From Paraphysomonas bandaiensis (Eukaryota; Chrysophyceae), in assembly GCA_965644295.1 (NCBI GenBank), contig CBFFRP010000375.1, positions 1 through 64,000 of the forward strand: DNA of 64,000 nucleotides. The letters are read 5' to 3'. Positions 12,596 to 24,124 of this stretch are shown here, in pieces. Both the position numbers and the translations under genes were made by a program. Under the pieces are notes generated by a model. It saw only the letters and a list, made by a program, of their open reading frames with translations, searched no databases and was not told the DNA's origin. The stretch's first letter is position 1; every line of letters begins with the position of its first letter.

Positions 12596-15500
12596 TCAGA
12601 CATGGTGAAGTTGAAGGGCAAACGACAAAAGTTGAGATGCATGATCTGCATCCTTTTGCAACTGCCGTGACGTCTTAGCGTGACGTGGATCAAACAACTT
12701 TCTCAGGTGTGGCTCTCTTGCAAGCCTCATGGCAAAGACGGCATACTCCTCAGCTGTTGTTGGCCAAGAAAAGCTATTCTGATTGACTAATTCTAATTTT
12801 AAAGACTGGGCAACTCCTACTGCGTAACTATTTGTACACTCTTGTAAATGGGGGGCAGACACCTAGTCACGAATTTGCATTATCAAGTTAACATTGAATG
12901 TTCGCGAAATTCACTCACCACAGGAACACCAGCAGCCATGGACTCAAGCACCGGCAGGTGCATGCCCACAGGGAAGGAATCCAACACAGCAACAGCATAC
13001 GATCGGAGAATGTGGAAAGTATGGTCATCTATAGGCGGTAGAAACCTCAGTCGGCTACCACAAAAATAGTTAACACAAATAACCCAGAAAAAATCACAAA
13101 CATACTTCACGGCGTCCCCTAACAGGGGGATGAGACGAGCACGCAAGCGTGAGGTGGCAGCGGTGGGCATCACAGGGTGGGTTTGATCATGTCGTACAGC
13201 GGGGTGGAGGGGAGGTAGCATGTCTCTACCCATCAGGGGAGATGTGAAGATGATCTACTCAAAAAATTCATCTGCTGTTCAAGAGTAACTTCTAACAACT
13301 TACGATTGCTAAGTGGTCTGTTTTCAATAGGATTGATATCGCAGCGTCCATCTCAGGATGCAGGTATCTCACAGACCCCGGGAAAAGGTACAAATGTGAG
13401 CGATTAAGTGGTGGTAATAGGAGGCGATCCTTCAGAGAGCGGTGAATAGACTTTGCGTTTACGTGTGTAAGAGCTGTACCTGAAGTTTAAGCCAGTCACC
13501 AGGTGTCCTTGCAAAGGTTGGAGCCGACTCCTTCCGCATTCTAGCAACCGGAGGAAGCCCTTCCAAGAACACTACCTATAGCCACAGTCATATCTACAAA
13601 CTTCAATATACAAGTACGTACTTGTTCGCTATACAAATTCTGTGGATGCTTGACCAATCCACCAGGAAGGACACACTTTGATCCCGTCCACAACACCTCC
13701 GGAAATACATAGTGATCAATGGTTTTGACACCCAACGTTCCACCCCAACCCCAGAGAGCCATTTGATAGGGCGCTAGACGGTAGTGGGCGAGAGCGAAAG
13801 AGCGACAGTCCTGTCCAGCATCAGCAAATATCACCACGTCTAAATCTGTGCGTCGAATTCGATACAACGTCTCCGTTCTGATTTTTGCATGAGCTCTACA
13901 CAGGAAAGAAATACAAAAGATAACCTATTTCCGGGGTATAAATTGACATGACCATTGAAGAGACTTTTGGTTCGCTCTGTGATAGTATCTCGAGGAGTAG
14001 GAAAGCACATAGCAATAAGCTCCACTCGAGATCTTACTGACCCTCTACTGGCCTCCAACATACCTGTAGACAGGTGAGCACATGCGAAGCACATTCTTAC
14101 ACTAAAGTCAGTAATACACGCAGCATTCAATAGGAATAATTTAGATGTGACAACGTGGAGACACATACCCACAACTATTCGTCCAGAGAGACTATCAAAA
14201 GATCCTGATATCACTCCCACCCTTAGCTTCCTATCTGCCTTTCGTCCTCTATCTCGGTCGAGGTCCTCAATTAACACACCTTCTCTTTTTCGCTGCACAG
14301 AAAACATTTCAGCCGCAGTTGGAGGCGGTATGTAGTGTTTCGATTGTGGGGAATTCGTGCTACACATATTGACATAAAATTCACTCAGTAAGATCGGCAA
14401 GGCCACAGGAGAGTATCCCATAAGAGCTTCTCGGCGGGGTGCATTGTATCCTACCAAGTGGAGTAATGGGAGTACACCCAGAACAAACCCACTGTCTTCA
14501 AATGACTCGCAGATAGATACGACAGAGGGGGACTTGAGTGCATCTCGGAGAATATATTTCTCTATCTGCATAAACCCAAAGAGTTATCCACGAAACTTAC
14601 TGAGAGTACGCTTGTATCTGACCTGGTTCTCGAAGTTATCCACTGATAGAGCTAGGGCTCTAATAGAAGTGTGCACGGGAGGTAGAGAAAGGGTGTATCT
14701 CAATCGGTGGTACATGGGATCCCATGGGGTAGCCGACATGGCGACATGGTGCTGGGCAAGATCGTAAAGACTTAGTTTTGATAGACTTACACCAAGCTGA
14801 AAGTGCTGCGCCGTGGTCAATGGGCGAGAAAGGTCCGTTGCTGATAGGTGGGAATCGGAAAGCTTTGCCTGTACTCTCACTCCGCCCTGAGCCTCACTCA
14901 AGAGCATCTCGAGGTATAACGCCTCTGTCTCACTCGTTGGTGGTGACCGACGGACAGTATGTACGACAGTTAGATTCCCCACAGTAGTATTACTATCAGT
15001 GACATCATGATGTGACCGTTCAGGAAGTCCAGCAAACGGAGCTACAAGATCATAAAACCTCTCTCCAAGAAGTGTGGTGTAGTTGGAAAGGGCTCGCAGG
15101 CCTCCATCCTCTTGAGAGGCCATCAGTACCTCTTGCGCAGCCCTAGATCGCATTGACGTCACATCAGTGGGACTAAGTGCTGACCTGTAAAAATGTTACG
15201 AAACAAAAAGGGTTGTTATGCTATATAACAAATACCACAGCTCCCGAGCCTGCATGCAAAGTGTTACATAAGAGCAGTGAAAAAAGGTACAGCATTAAAA
15301 TTCTACCTTCTCATAGTGCCCCTGAGAAAAGAAAAGCACTGAAAGTACATGAGATAACTTTTTTCCTACTTCAGATGTTGGAGTTATATAATAAAAGGCT
15401 TCCATTATGATAGCCTCTGCACGATCATGTAACAGTAACGCAGCATGTTCATTAGACATCTTCACACTAAGCAAAGAGATCGTATGTAAATGCTCTTTAC

Positions 15501-15660
15501 AATAAGTTGAATTATCTCTACATTTATACATATATTGCCAAAACTCTCGTGTGAGTGGATGTGATGGAGTTAGTGATAATGTATCATAGTAGTTATCATG
15601 TGATCCAATCACTGAACTAATGCACACCACTGCTATCAATAGTGCTCTTGAACCCACCAT
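12596..15660 (-). CDS. GT41 glycosyltransferase (OGT/SPINDLY-like) with TPRs and signal peptide
   Basis: GT41 enzymes move GlcNAc (OGT) or fucose (SPINDLY) from a nucleotide sugar to Ser/Thr. My model has 11 exons, 827 aa: complement(12596-12862, 12919-13054, 13106-13254, 13304-13429, 13480-13559, 13618-13877, 13925-14063, 14169-14565, 14623-15184, 15236-15249, 15307-15660). Exon 2 is only 14 nt, and it alone restores frame into a TPR-like GHYEKARELW. Residues 1-310 hold degenerate TPRs. The catalytic part starts near 425 (LRVGVISGSFD) and continues with DLDVVIFADAG, RLAPYQMALWGWGG, TIDHYV, YSEQVRLPP, HLYLFPGS, NRLRFLPP and LESMAAGVPV, in GT41 order. The start gives a hydrophobic leader (LLIAVVCISSVIG), and four N-glycosylation sequons follow (NST, NYT, NTT, NLT). 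This suggests a secretory-pathway enzyme, unlike cytosolic OGT. Intron 5 could be 47 bp (used) or 29 bp. The donor sugar cannot be told. Confidence 0.85.
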
Positions 15661-16164
15661 TATTCTCGTGTACTCAAGAGTAGTTGTTATTCAATCAATA
15701 CTTGATGTACATGAGTATGGTGGGATACATTCAGCTCATGGAAATACTGATATGTAAATATATATGTATATAGAGAGAGACTGAAGATCAAGCTGACAGC
15801 TACACATACACTGCTGCTCTACAGGGTACTGCTACAGTGTATATACTGCTGTATGTTATCCACTCTCTCCTTATAGAATTATGGGGTTTTAGTAGAAAAG
15901 TACATCTTTTTCATATTGAGTGAAAACACAAGAGTTGTTGCATAAAAACAGGGAGTTTTTCCATAGACAGGTGGTGGCTATAGTTTCCACTCATTTCTTC
16001 ACAACTCCCCTCAGTCTCATACACATTCCCACATCCATAACAAACACATACATAAGAGATAGTAGAGAGAAGAGGAACTCTTTCATATCAGATTTGAATA
16101 GGGTTGTTACTGGCTATTAATCTCCTCTATTGTAATATTATTCATTGTAATTAACGGCTTTCGA
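15661..16164. other. Divergent intergenic region
   Basis: About 500 bp between the divergent starts of the GT41 gene and bL34m, likely a shared promoter region. AT-rich stretches lie near 15757-15772. A 66-codon frame at 15920-16120 has no protein-like character. Confidence 0.5.
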
Positions 16165-16506
16165 ATGCTTCGGTTTCGAGCTCTCTCTATCGGTGTAAAT
16201 ATCAGGCGTGTGGCTTCTAAACAGATCCAGACAGCCACTCCTGTCATTACCTCTCATTCTTCTATTCTCAGTTCATTGAGTTATACTGGAATTTCTTTGC
16301 CTGGAAGTTCTGTTATACGCTCTAAAATCAGTGGCGCTCTTGTCAGTTTCATCAGTGAAAGCATTTTATTTTTGAAACGAACATTTCAGCCATCACTTAT
16401 CCGTAGAAAGCGAAAGCATGGGTTTCTGACGCGAAATAGCACAAGAAATGGAAAAAAGATTTTATATAGACGACGTACTAAGCAGCGCAGATATGTTTCT
16501 GTATAG
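16165..16506 (+). CDS. MRPL34: Mitochondrial ribosomal protein bL34m
   Basis: This 113-aa protein ends in an unmistakable bL34 domain (about residues 70-113): KRTFQPS, then RRKRKHGFLTR, then NGKKILYRRRTKQRRYVSV. It is a small basic protein buried in rRNA of the large ribosomal subunit. The bacterial family is about 44-46 residues long. The extra 65-70 N-terminal residues are rich in Arg, Ser and Thr with almost no acidic residues (MLRFRALSIGVNIRRVASKQ), as expected of an import presequence. A mitochondrial ribosome is therefore most likely; a plastid one cannot be excluded if the organism is an alga. It is a single exon, divergent from the GT41 gene. Confidence 0.93.
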   Translation: MLRFRALSIGVNIRRVASKQIQTATPVITSHSSILSSLSYTGISLPGSSVIRSKISGALVSFISESILFLKRTFQPSLIRRKRKHGFLTRNSTRNGKKILYRRRTKQRRYVSV

Positions 16507-17856
16507 ATAATGTCTGCACAGGTTAGCGTTTTGTAGTTGATTGTGTATTCTCCCTACTCTTTTGCAATTTGAACAGGCAAGATAGTGAAGCGTATTTAAG
16601 TAAATACTGTTATATCAATTGACAGATATGCTGAATAGATTTATTTGCAGTCGTTCAGACTACAATACCTACGTTTGACTAGTATTGTTCCTACAGAGTA
16701 CAGCGATATTGTAGGAAAGCAACTCCATATATGACGCTTTATACATCAACCCAAGGCAGATAAGAATTCATGGGTGATTCAATACGGAATAACTGCTAGT
16801 TTATTCTAACAATGTTCAGCGGAAGTGCACCGATGAAACAATCATAATGGTGTACTACCTGCTAGTAGTTTTGATTTTGGTATTCAATGCATTTTTTCAT
16901 TTATTTGAAAGAAATGAAGTTTTTTTTAGAAAATATTATGTCGTTGCACTTAGATATATCCATGTACCAAGCATTCGATACTCGATTATCCTTTAGATGG
17001 GTCTGAAGAATTGTGCTAGCAATGCTTGATGTATAAGGCATCATGTATCATTATCAATCGTATTTTCCAAACACTGATGTATCATAGGACGATACATACG
17101 TTATCATTATCAAGCTTATTCATCATTGCATCAAGCTATCACTTTTACGATCACTCAGCAGCCACATTTATATTAGTGCAGCCTATATGCTATCATTTTG
17201 GCCTATCTGTAAGGGACAGACACTAAACACTTATACTGGTGTAAGCACCATTATTCTACTTGTTTCCCGACTCAGATAAGGCACATTCTATACAAGCAAT
17301 CAGATTATCGTAGGTAAATTCCTAACGCTTCCGGTTGCGTTCATTGTTGTGTCGCCAATGGCGCTTGGATTCAAATTGCTGGAATCATCTGAGCTTCTAG
17401 ACTCCAAAGGAATATCTGTTGTTGGTGTGAAAGTTCTTTCAACCTGTCAATGACTCCTTCTCATCGCACTGCCCTGTCAATTGAGATCACGAAGAGATTG
17501 ACTTTCCGGAAGTGAAGAACAAATACAACACATCTAATATCAGTGTAGTAAAATACTTTTTTTAAATACTTTTTAAAGATTGGATTTACTCTGTTGCTTT
17601 TGTACGTAACTAACTATCGACAGTACATAGCTAGTTGAACACTCAAAATCTTTGTGATGATCATATATAGGCTTGTTGATTCAATTCATTAGAACGTTAC
17701 TCAATAAAGAAATATAAGTCAAATATTATACTGATAGAGACTCAAAATAAGAAGTCAACGCTATTTATACCAAAATCAATAACCGTACATAAGTAATAGT
17801 TATTCACATGGTTAACATGTAAGTCTGCTAAATATAGCTCACGTCTATTCCTTACG
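16507..17856. other. Intergenic, AT-rich
   Basis: About 1.35 kb after the bL34m stop and before the Rpn10 stop. It is AT-rich with short poly-T/A runs. The only frames are under 70 codons and I trust none of them as genes. Confidence 0.5.
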
Positions 17857-19398
17857 CTACTTCCTGTCATTTCCCGCGTCATTTTTCCCGGCATCGGGGC
17901 GCGATCGCTTATCATCCATTCTCCCTGAGCTAGTAAATTGCTGCAATGCTGCTTGCATGAGTGGGTCGCTCTGATCCACACCGACGGATCCTAGCAGCTC
18001 ATTTACAAAGCTCGGATCGCTGACAGCATTTTCCCTCCCACCAACAGACGGTGAATTTGCTTCAGACGATTGGTCTTCTGATGTATCTTCCACAGACTTT
18101 CGAAGAGCCATGCAAAGCGCATCATTCTCTTCCTTTTCATTCACACCACAGCCCTCCATCTATAAAGCATTCAAATTAACGACGCGGTTATATTTAGACA
18201 TGTGTCCTAAACTTCAATACCTTGACAGAAGTGACTTCATCTGAAGTTGGTTCAGTTATGTTTTCTGCGAGGGCCACAGGAGAGCCGAAGTCCTTCATAG
18301 AAAGCACTAAAGCGGCCTGTAGCAGTGCATCTTCGTCATCACCATCCGCAGCCAATGTTGACGAGGTTACAGTTGGAACAGAAGTAGATGTGGTATCCTT
18401 GGACGCTTCATTTGATGTTCCAGATGATGCGGAAAAACACACCCGGGAGTCTTCGTTCGTGCGAGCTTCTTCCGCAGACATACGGATAGCCATGGCCAGC
18501 TCAGGGTCAAGAGATGGATCAATTCCTCCATACTCGGCAAAAGGTCCTCCACCAGTAAAACTTCTTCTATCCGCTGCAGAAGCTGTCATTGCCTGTGCTA
18601 GACCTCTATCATCACCCTGGAAGATGGGTGAGGAGATGAGTGCGACCGAAGGAAGGACGCCGGACGGAATAACAATCAGGTGACTGTATCGATAGTCAGT
18701 TAGTGGCACACAGCTTTTTATCCTTAGCGGAAGATCTAAGAAAAGTTACCTGTTATTGTTGCTACTTGCAGCTTGGACAAACATCGTTAGCTTTTCTTGA
18801 ATATCATCGTGTTCGCCCATGATAACCACATCTACAGCTATGTTATTCTTCTTTAGCAATAGTCCAACCTTCTTCAACTCTTTTGGCTCTTCTTGTATTG
18901 GGCTCCCAACAAATATTATTATTCTTCGGCCACCGTTCTTGTTTTTCCTATGCTTCAGTGCCAGTTGAGCGATTTGAATGGAGGTGGAAAACTGTGTCTT
19001 CCCTGTCGATGTTATTCCTGCAAATGCAGCCAAAATTTTGCTAATATTCTCCGTCGGCGACACTAACATATCAACCCTACATGGAGTAAGCAGTGATATC
19101 AAGTACACCATAACTAATTTAATAACTTCTCACCCTTTCCCAGCCATAGTCAATAGCCCCACTGTATTCTCAGGATGTGAGTCTGTTCTGGACGTACAAA
19201 TCAAACTGACTGAATGAGAATATCACTATACTAATATGGCCATAAGGTCATGTTACCTGCATCTTGTTGAGCATCCAGACGAGTGGGTATAAAGTCTCCA
19301 TTACGCATCCATTCAGAGTTATCTAAACTACACATAGCATGACATACATACATAACAATACACATCACAAACCATATCATAGTCGCCTCTAAAACCAT
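17857..19398 (-). CDS. RPN10: 26S proteasome ubiquitin receptor Rpn10/S5a, three UIMs
   Basis: Rpn10 docks polyubiquitylated substrates on the proteasome 19S particle. The model is complement(17857-18159, 18221-18683, 18750-19076, 19134-19209, 19257-19327, 19373-19398), 421 aa, with introns of 61, 66, 57, 47 and 45 bp. The 26-nt first exon starts MVLEATMIC and splices into [15 protein letters not shown], the family hallmark. The VWA domain fills residues 1 to about 190 ([46 protein letters not shown]). Ubiquitin-interacting motifs follow at about 226-241 ([16 protein letters not shown]) and 283-298 ([15 protein letters not shown]). A third UIM-like helix lies at about 330-346 ([15 protein letters not shown]) at the start of the last exon. 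Yeast Rpn10 has one UIM and human S5a two. The tail [11 protein letters not shown] resembles the conserved C-terminal segment of longer Rpn10s. Confidence 0.96.
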
Positions 19399-21146
19399 AG
19401 TAATGCTGTGGAAATAATAGACCAGGAGAAGGTAATTGAATACAGAGGATGGGTGTTCCTCTATGGGAGAAGGTGGAACAGTGGAGCAGCGGAGCAGCGG
19501 ATCTATTTATGATCTATCGACAGAAGTATCATCGGGCTGTTTATATCGTACACAAGTACACATACAGCAGCTGTGGAGGTGTGTCCATATGTGACCTCTC
19601 TGTACACCAGGTACAGACGTATATGGAGTCGTACAGTAGGAATTCCTACAATTGTCGGCAGTGTCGCCCACTATACAGCAGTATACGGTATACATGTATA
19701 TAAGATACAGTGCAAAGATATCACACCGCCCGTTGCTTGTATCTTTCCTCTAAGAGTAAATCCTTCGTATAGAGGAACGTCTTTCTCATCAACTGCGCTG
19801 TGTTAGACTACTAATTAATTAGATTATAGTATTACGTTACGACTGTTGTTGCATTGACACAATTTGAAGGTACCCTAAGACCACCGTTCATGTTGCAACA
19901 CCACACAGACACTTGTATTGCATTCCCAACAAGCGCTCGCTTCATGATATTGATGGTTACACTAGTTGCTTTTAAGACAATATATAGAATGATCAACACT
20001 CCGCGATACCTGTCACTAATACAGTTATGTACTATTCAGGTTTCTGACTCTCAGGGTGCATTTGGATTCTTCTGCAGGTATTGCAGAAAGACAAACTATG
20101 TAGACGGTTCTAATATGATAGCTAGCTTTTATGTCACAGATAGAATCACCTATAGTATGTACGAAAAGTAACGTAAATAACTTTGTTTCGACTTTGATAT
20201 AGCTTACTCGCTGTGCTCTATGCCATTGAAAGTCGCTATGGCATACTCCTCAATAAATGAGTTTTATCCCTCAAATCTATAATTAAATTCAACATGTAAT
20301 TTAGATGGTCAGTGTCTTAATTCCCATGTTGATCAGTATACCAATGCCTCTGGATCGAAGGACTAATAAAGGTAGTTGAAGGTAGAAGACTGCCTCGACT
20401 CCATTGTGCTCTCTCTTTGGAATGATGACCAAGCTAGTAATATACGTAACTGGATACTCATTGCCCGTTGAGACAGATGCCACACAGACTTAAATCAATA
20501 GTGGTCTGTGTGCCAGAGATAGTGGAGAGACTACCGTACTGGAGGAAGAAAGATCTATGTATCCGAACTTATACTGCACTGGCTGTCTCGAATAGCCTAA
20601 TCAGACTGACTCCATTGTCGGTAGTACAAACTATGTCGTGACCACTCATTAAAAGTGTTGTGATGAGACGCAGTACGTTATACTTTTAAATGCTTCTGAT
20701 GAATATTTTCAGTCTATATCTATTATATACTAGTATCTAAGACTGGACTCTGTTCAACACCTAATACAGTATCGTCCTACGAGTACGCCTCGTTTCATAA
20801 TTTGTGATTTATATGTTGTCGTTGATATAGCTATGTGTATAGAGTTCAATTTATGAATGCACCTTACATTCAAAGTTTTAAGTATACACTTGTGGTCGTA
20901 GAACAAGAGAATTCTTAAACGAAACCGCCAGAAACAGAACAGGGTGAATATATTGATTCTATATCGCAAATGTTAGCTATCAAAACGCAGCTGAACATCG
21001 CATCGACAACGGAATACCGATCAGCAATCATAAATGTTTAACACTATTATAAGTATATTAATTAAGTCGTTTTACAATACTTCCATATACTCTAATTTGC
21101 AGTCGCCACAATGAATGTCACATATAAATGATGTATTTTCTCTGTA
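19399..21146. other. Intergenic, about 1.75 kb
   Basis: No supportable gene. It contains GTAC- and GTATAC-rich sequence around 19570-19710. The small frames at 19449-20171 look like chance frames. A 12-nt match to a conserved SSU rRNA motif at 19722-19733 is discussed under rejected items. Confidence 0.45.
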
Positions 21147-21487
21147 TTATCCAGCTGTCCACTTCAAAGCGTTTTCACCTCCAGTCTCCCTGTTCTTTTT
21201 TTGAGCTTCCTCCAACTTCTTCTGCTTAGCTTTCAATTTTTCTCCGCCCCCTCCCTGTCTGGTGTAAGGCTAGAAAATAAAATATAGAAGCTATACAACC
21301 TGCGCAAAATTTTTACTTCTTGCTTCAGCGGCATCTGCTGCTTTCTTCCGTCTGTTTTCTTTCTCTTCATCTGTTAACTGCTGAGGCATGTACACCATAT
21401 TATGACCTTACTTTAATCGAATATATTTTCTTTTACCGGAACATAGTCATCAGATGATCCACAGCACGACGCACAAAGAGCTCCCAT
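21147..21487 (-). CDS. SVIP-like small p97/VCP-interacting protein
   Basis: Three short exons, complement(21147-21269, 21300-21380, 21437-21487), give 84 aa. SVIP (77 aa in human) is a membrane-anchored adaptor that binds the N domain of the AAA ATPase p97/VCP. The start MGALCASCC provides Gly2 for myristoylation and Cys residues for palmitoylation. Exon 2 encodes RRKKAADAAEAR, which fits the VCP-interacting motif RX5AAX2R exactly. The C-terminal part is a basic helix (KLKAKQKKLEEAQKKNRETG) ending in GENALKWTAG, matching the GGLRWTVS-type end of SVIP. Intron 1 is 56 bp; intron 2 is only 30 bp (21270-21299, GT...TTTTCTAG) and is the only junction I found that keeps frame. Motif order and length agree with the family, but I could not align it. 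Confidence 0.8.
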
Positions 21488-22744
21488 CGAAATGACTATA
21501 TGTGGACCTTCAGTGTATGTTTGTAAATAATCTAATTAACACACTTGTAATAATAATATTCACCCTTAAGATATTAAGAGGTCAAAGAATTTAATGGTAC
21601 GTGAAATGATGCAGCTGTGATTTTGCACAATGAAGATAGTGTCCGTGTTTTTAGGCTTTAGTTTTATGAGATATTTTTAGGTGAAAAAATTGGACTATAT
21701 AGAAATTCAGACTACAACACCTCAAAAAACAAAACATTTTTACAAGATTCTTGTTAATAATGTAAAAATCTTAGGGTTTTTGAGCAGCGTGAACAACACA
21801 GACACAAAAGTACTGCCTGCTGTGTAGATAGACGAGTACGAAGGAATCCTAGAGGATCTCAAGATACTGTTCGTTGAGTTGTTTTCCAACCAGTCTGTGT
21901 ATGCCTGTCACGCAGATGGGTGGTAAAGTTGTCCCCAATAATTATGTACAAGGTAGTATATGATTTATAACCACAACGTGCAATGATGTCCCAGCCCCTA
22001 CTGCGGACACCAGTAGAAGTGACAGATGATCTGATGTATTATTATTAATAAATCTATAGTATGAGTGTTGTAAGCTGGTCGCATTAAAACCGATAAGAAG
22101 TTACACTCCTACTAATGGAAAGACACAATCAGAGTGGTTGGAAGGAGAGTTATATTGTTGATATTAATCGAATGATAGTGAGGAAGAAGTATTCCAGAAT
22201 TGTAAACTTGAATCAAATTGCGAAAGAAATGGACACTTATTGTGAAAAGCTTTGGTTTCGTAATTATGTTGTGCTATAATGCAACAATCATGAAAGCTGT
22301 TTGTGACAATCGTGTTTGCAGTATTCTGACAGGACAATATAGCGAATTCAAGTATGAGTATATTGTTTGGAAAGTTACACTTCCATCAATACACGGAGCT
22401 AACTAGAAGCATTATTTTGATATTAGACGATATTAATTACTGTGATAGAGCTGTGCATGAATCATACTGCCCCATTCCGACTGTATGACCATTGTCTAGG
22501 CTTGCTGGTACATCATCTAACAACAACGTTTTGCGCTGCTTCTACACAGTCACCCACCCACCCATTCACCATCTTGGCTAACCATGCAGATCGCGCGCAT
22601 ATTCTATTAGAGCCATTCATACGCCTACTGAAAATGAAACATAAATAATCATTTGAATGTCAACAATATGCAATCTGTTTTGAGTTTTTTATTTCAGAAT
22701 TCATAATACAGAAAATGTGTGATGTTTATAATATAATATACTAT
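21488..22744. other. Intergenic, AT-rich
   Basis: About 1.25 kb upstream of the SVIP-like gene. Two 62-68 codon frames (22218-22406, 22442-22648) have no recognisable features. I see no RNA gene. Confidence 0.45.
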
Positions 22745-22747
22745 ATA

Positions 22748-23087
22748 GTGTTACTAAGTTGCTACTAAGTGTGAATAGAAGTAAGTGTTACTAAGTAAGT
22801 GTCGAAAGGTTATGTAAGTAAAAGTTACGTTGTATCGAATATAATATAGTGTTACTAAGTTGCTACTAAGTGTGAATAGAAGTAAGTGTTACTAAGTAAG
22901 TGTCGAAAGGTTATGTAAGTAAAAGTTACGTTGTATCGAATGTTAGTTATGTAAGTAAAAGTTACGTTGTATCGAATATAATATAGTGTTACTAAGTTGC
23001 TACTAAGTGTGAATAGAAGTAAGTGTTACTAAGTAAGTGTCGAAAGGTTATGTAAGTAAAAGTTACGTTGTATCGAATGTTAGTTAA
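22748..23087. repeat. Tandem repeat, 101-bp unit, three copies
   Basis: Units begin at 22748, 22849 and 22986. The first two are exactly 101 bp apart; the third is 137 bp from the second because a 36-bp piece of the unit end (TTATGTAAGTAAAAGTTACG and flanks) is repeated once more. The copies are almost identical. There is no coding content. The unit itself carries several TTACTAAGT sub-repeats. Confidence 0.9.
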
Positions 23088-23439
23088 TGGTAAAAATGAA
23101 ACAAACTAAGACTAAGGAACAGATAGCAAAAAATATTACTAAATAAGTAGAAACAAACGATGCAGGAAGCAGTGTTAAGTCAGCCGACGGAAATGAATTG
23201 GTTTCAGTGAGCTGGTCATGATACCGTGATGTCTCCGTTCGGCTGTTCGAGCTGCCACATGCTGCTGCTCGTTTAAAGTATCCATTCCCTTGCGGCGAAT
23301 ATTAGTAACGAATCATTTCATCCAGTGTATCTGGACAAGTAAGAGCATGCAATGTCTGATAGAAGGGATCAGGACTGCGGTCTTCCATGATCGAACACTC
23401 TGCAGGATCGTCAGGCAAGGGAGTAAAATCTTCCTCAAG

Positions 23440-23501
23440 CTCCAGAGCGCAAGTAAAACTCCAGGATTGTCAGGCAAGGGAGTTTTACTTGCGCTCTGGA
23501 G
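23440..23501. repeat. Perfect hairpin, 23-bp arms
   Basis: Arms 23440-23462 and 23479-23501 are perfect reverse complements around a 16-nt loop. The loop contains GTCAGGCAAG, which also occurs just upstream (near 23410) beside a partial copy of the same arm. It may be a small fold-back element or a local templated inversion. Confidence 0.85.
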
Positions 23502-23966
23502 TATATTCTGGATACGAGTGTATGTATGGGAGTTCTATGAGCTCTACTGGGATGCCCTTCGCGCTAACGAGAACAAAAGCGTCGTTTTTCATCGTCTTGT
23601 CATGGAGCATGCCAATAAAGAAGTGTCACTCCAGGCAACACTCACTGTGAGGACACGAATCTTAGTCGTGATGATAACTCTGACTTGATTGCAGTGAAGT
23701 TGTGATTGTGTAGTAATCGCAAATGCTATGCGGCTGACTAAAGTGTGACGTCGAACAGAACATTGAAGTATGGGCAGGCACTGGTATATGAACAGCGTTT
23801 TGGAACTCCAAGAAGCAGATAGGGATGGTTTGAGGGAACAAGATACCATCATCCAGCTGAAATCTTGATGTCGTGCTGCAGAAACCGCAACTTCAATTAG
23901 ATAGTAGCGAATGCCACGCACTTAGATAGTGATTTCTTGGAATTCCAATAAGGCAACAATTCTGTG

Positions 23967-24124
23967 TGTGGGAATAAGATCCAGCAGAATATGTCGATCC
24001 AGCAAAAAAATCCAGGCTTTTTTGATGCATGTTGTTTTTTGACGAATATATTTCAGAGAAATAACGAAAAAAGGTCGATTTTTTTGCTGGATCGACATAT
24101 TCTGCTGATCGACTTATTCCCACA
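23967..24124. repeat. Fold-back repeat, about 46-bp arms
   Basis: The arm 23967-24012 and the reverse complement of 24077-24124 match nearly throughout; both outer ends read TGTGGGAATAAG and both inner ends AAAAAAATC. The right arm has 2-3 extra bases. The 64-bp spacer is AT-rich. The size and symmetry would suit a MITE-like fold-back, but I found no target duplication. Confidence 0.75.

Noticed and set aside
18222-18683. 153-codon plus-strand frame opposite Rpn10
   Set aside because: It is the mirror of the UIM exon; the minus-strand protein has clear family motifs and splice junctions.
19722-19733. CACACCGCCCGT, a universal SSU rRNA motif
   Set aside because: Only about 12-16 bases match and the surrounding sequence does not resemble SSU rRNA, so chance is the better explanation.
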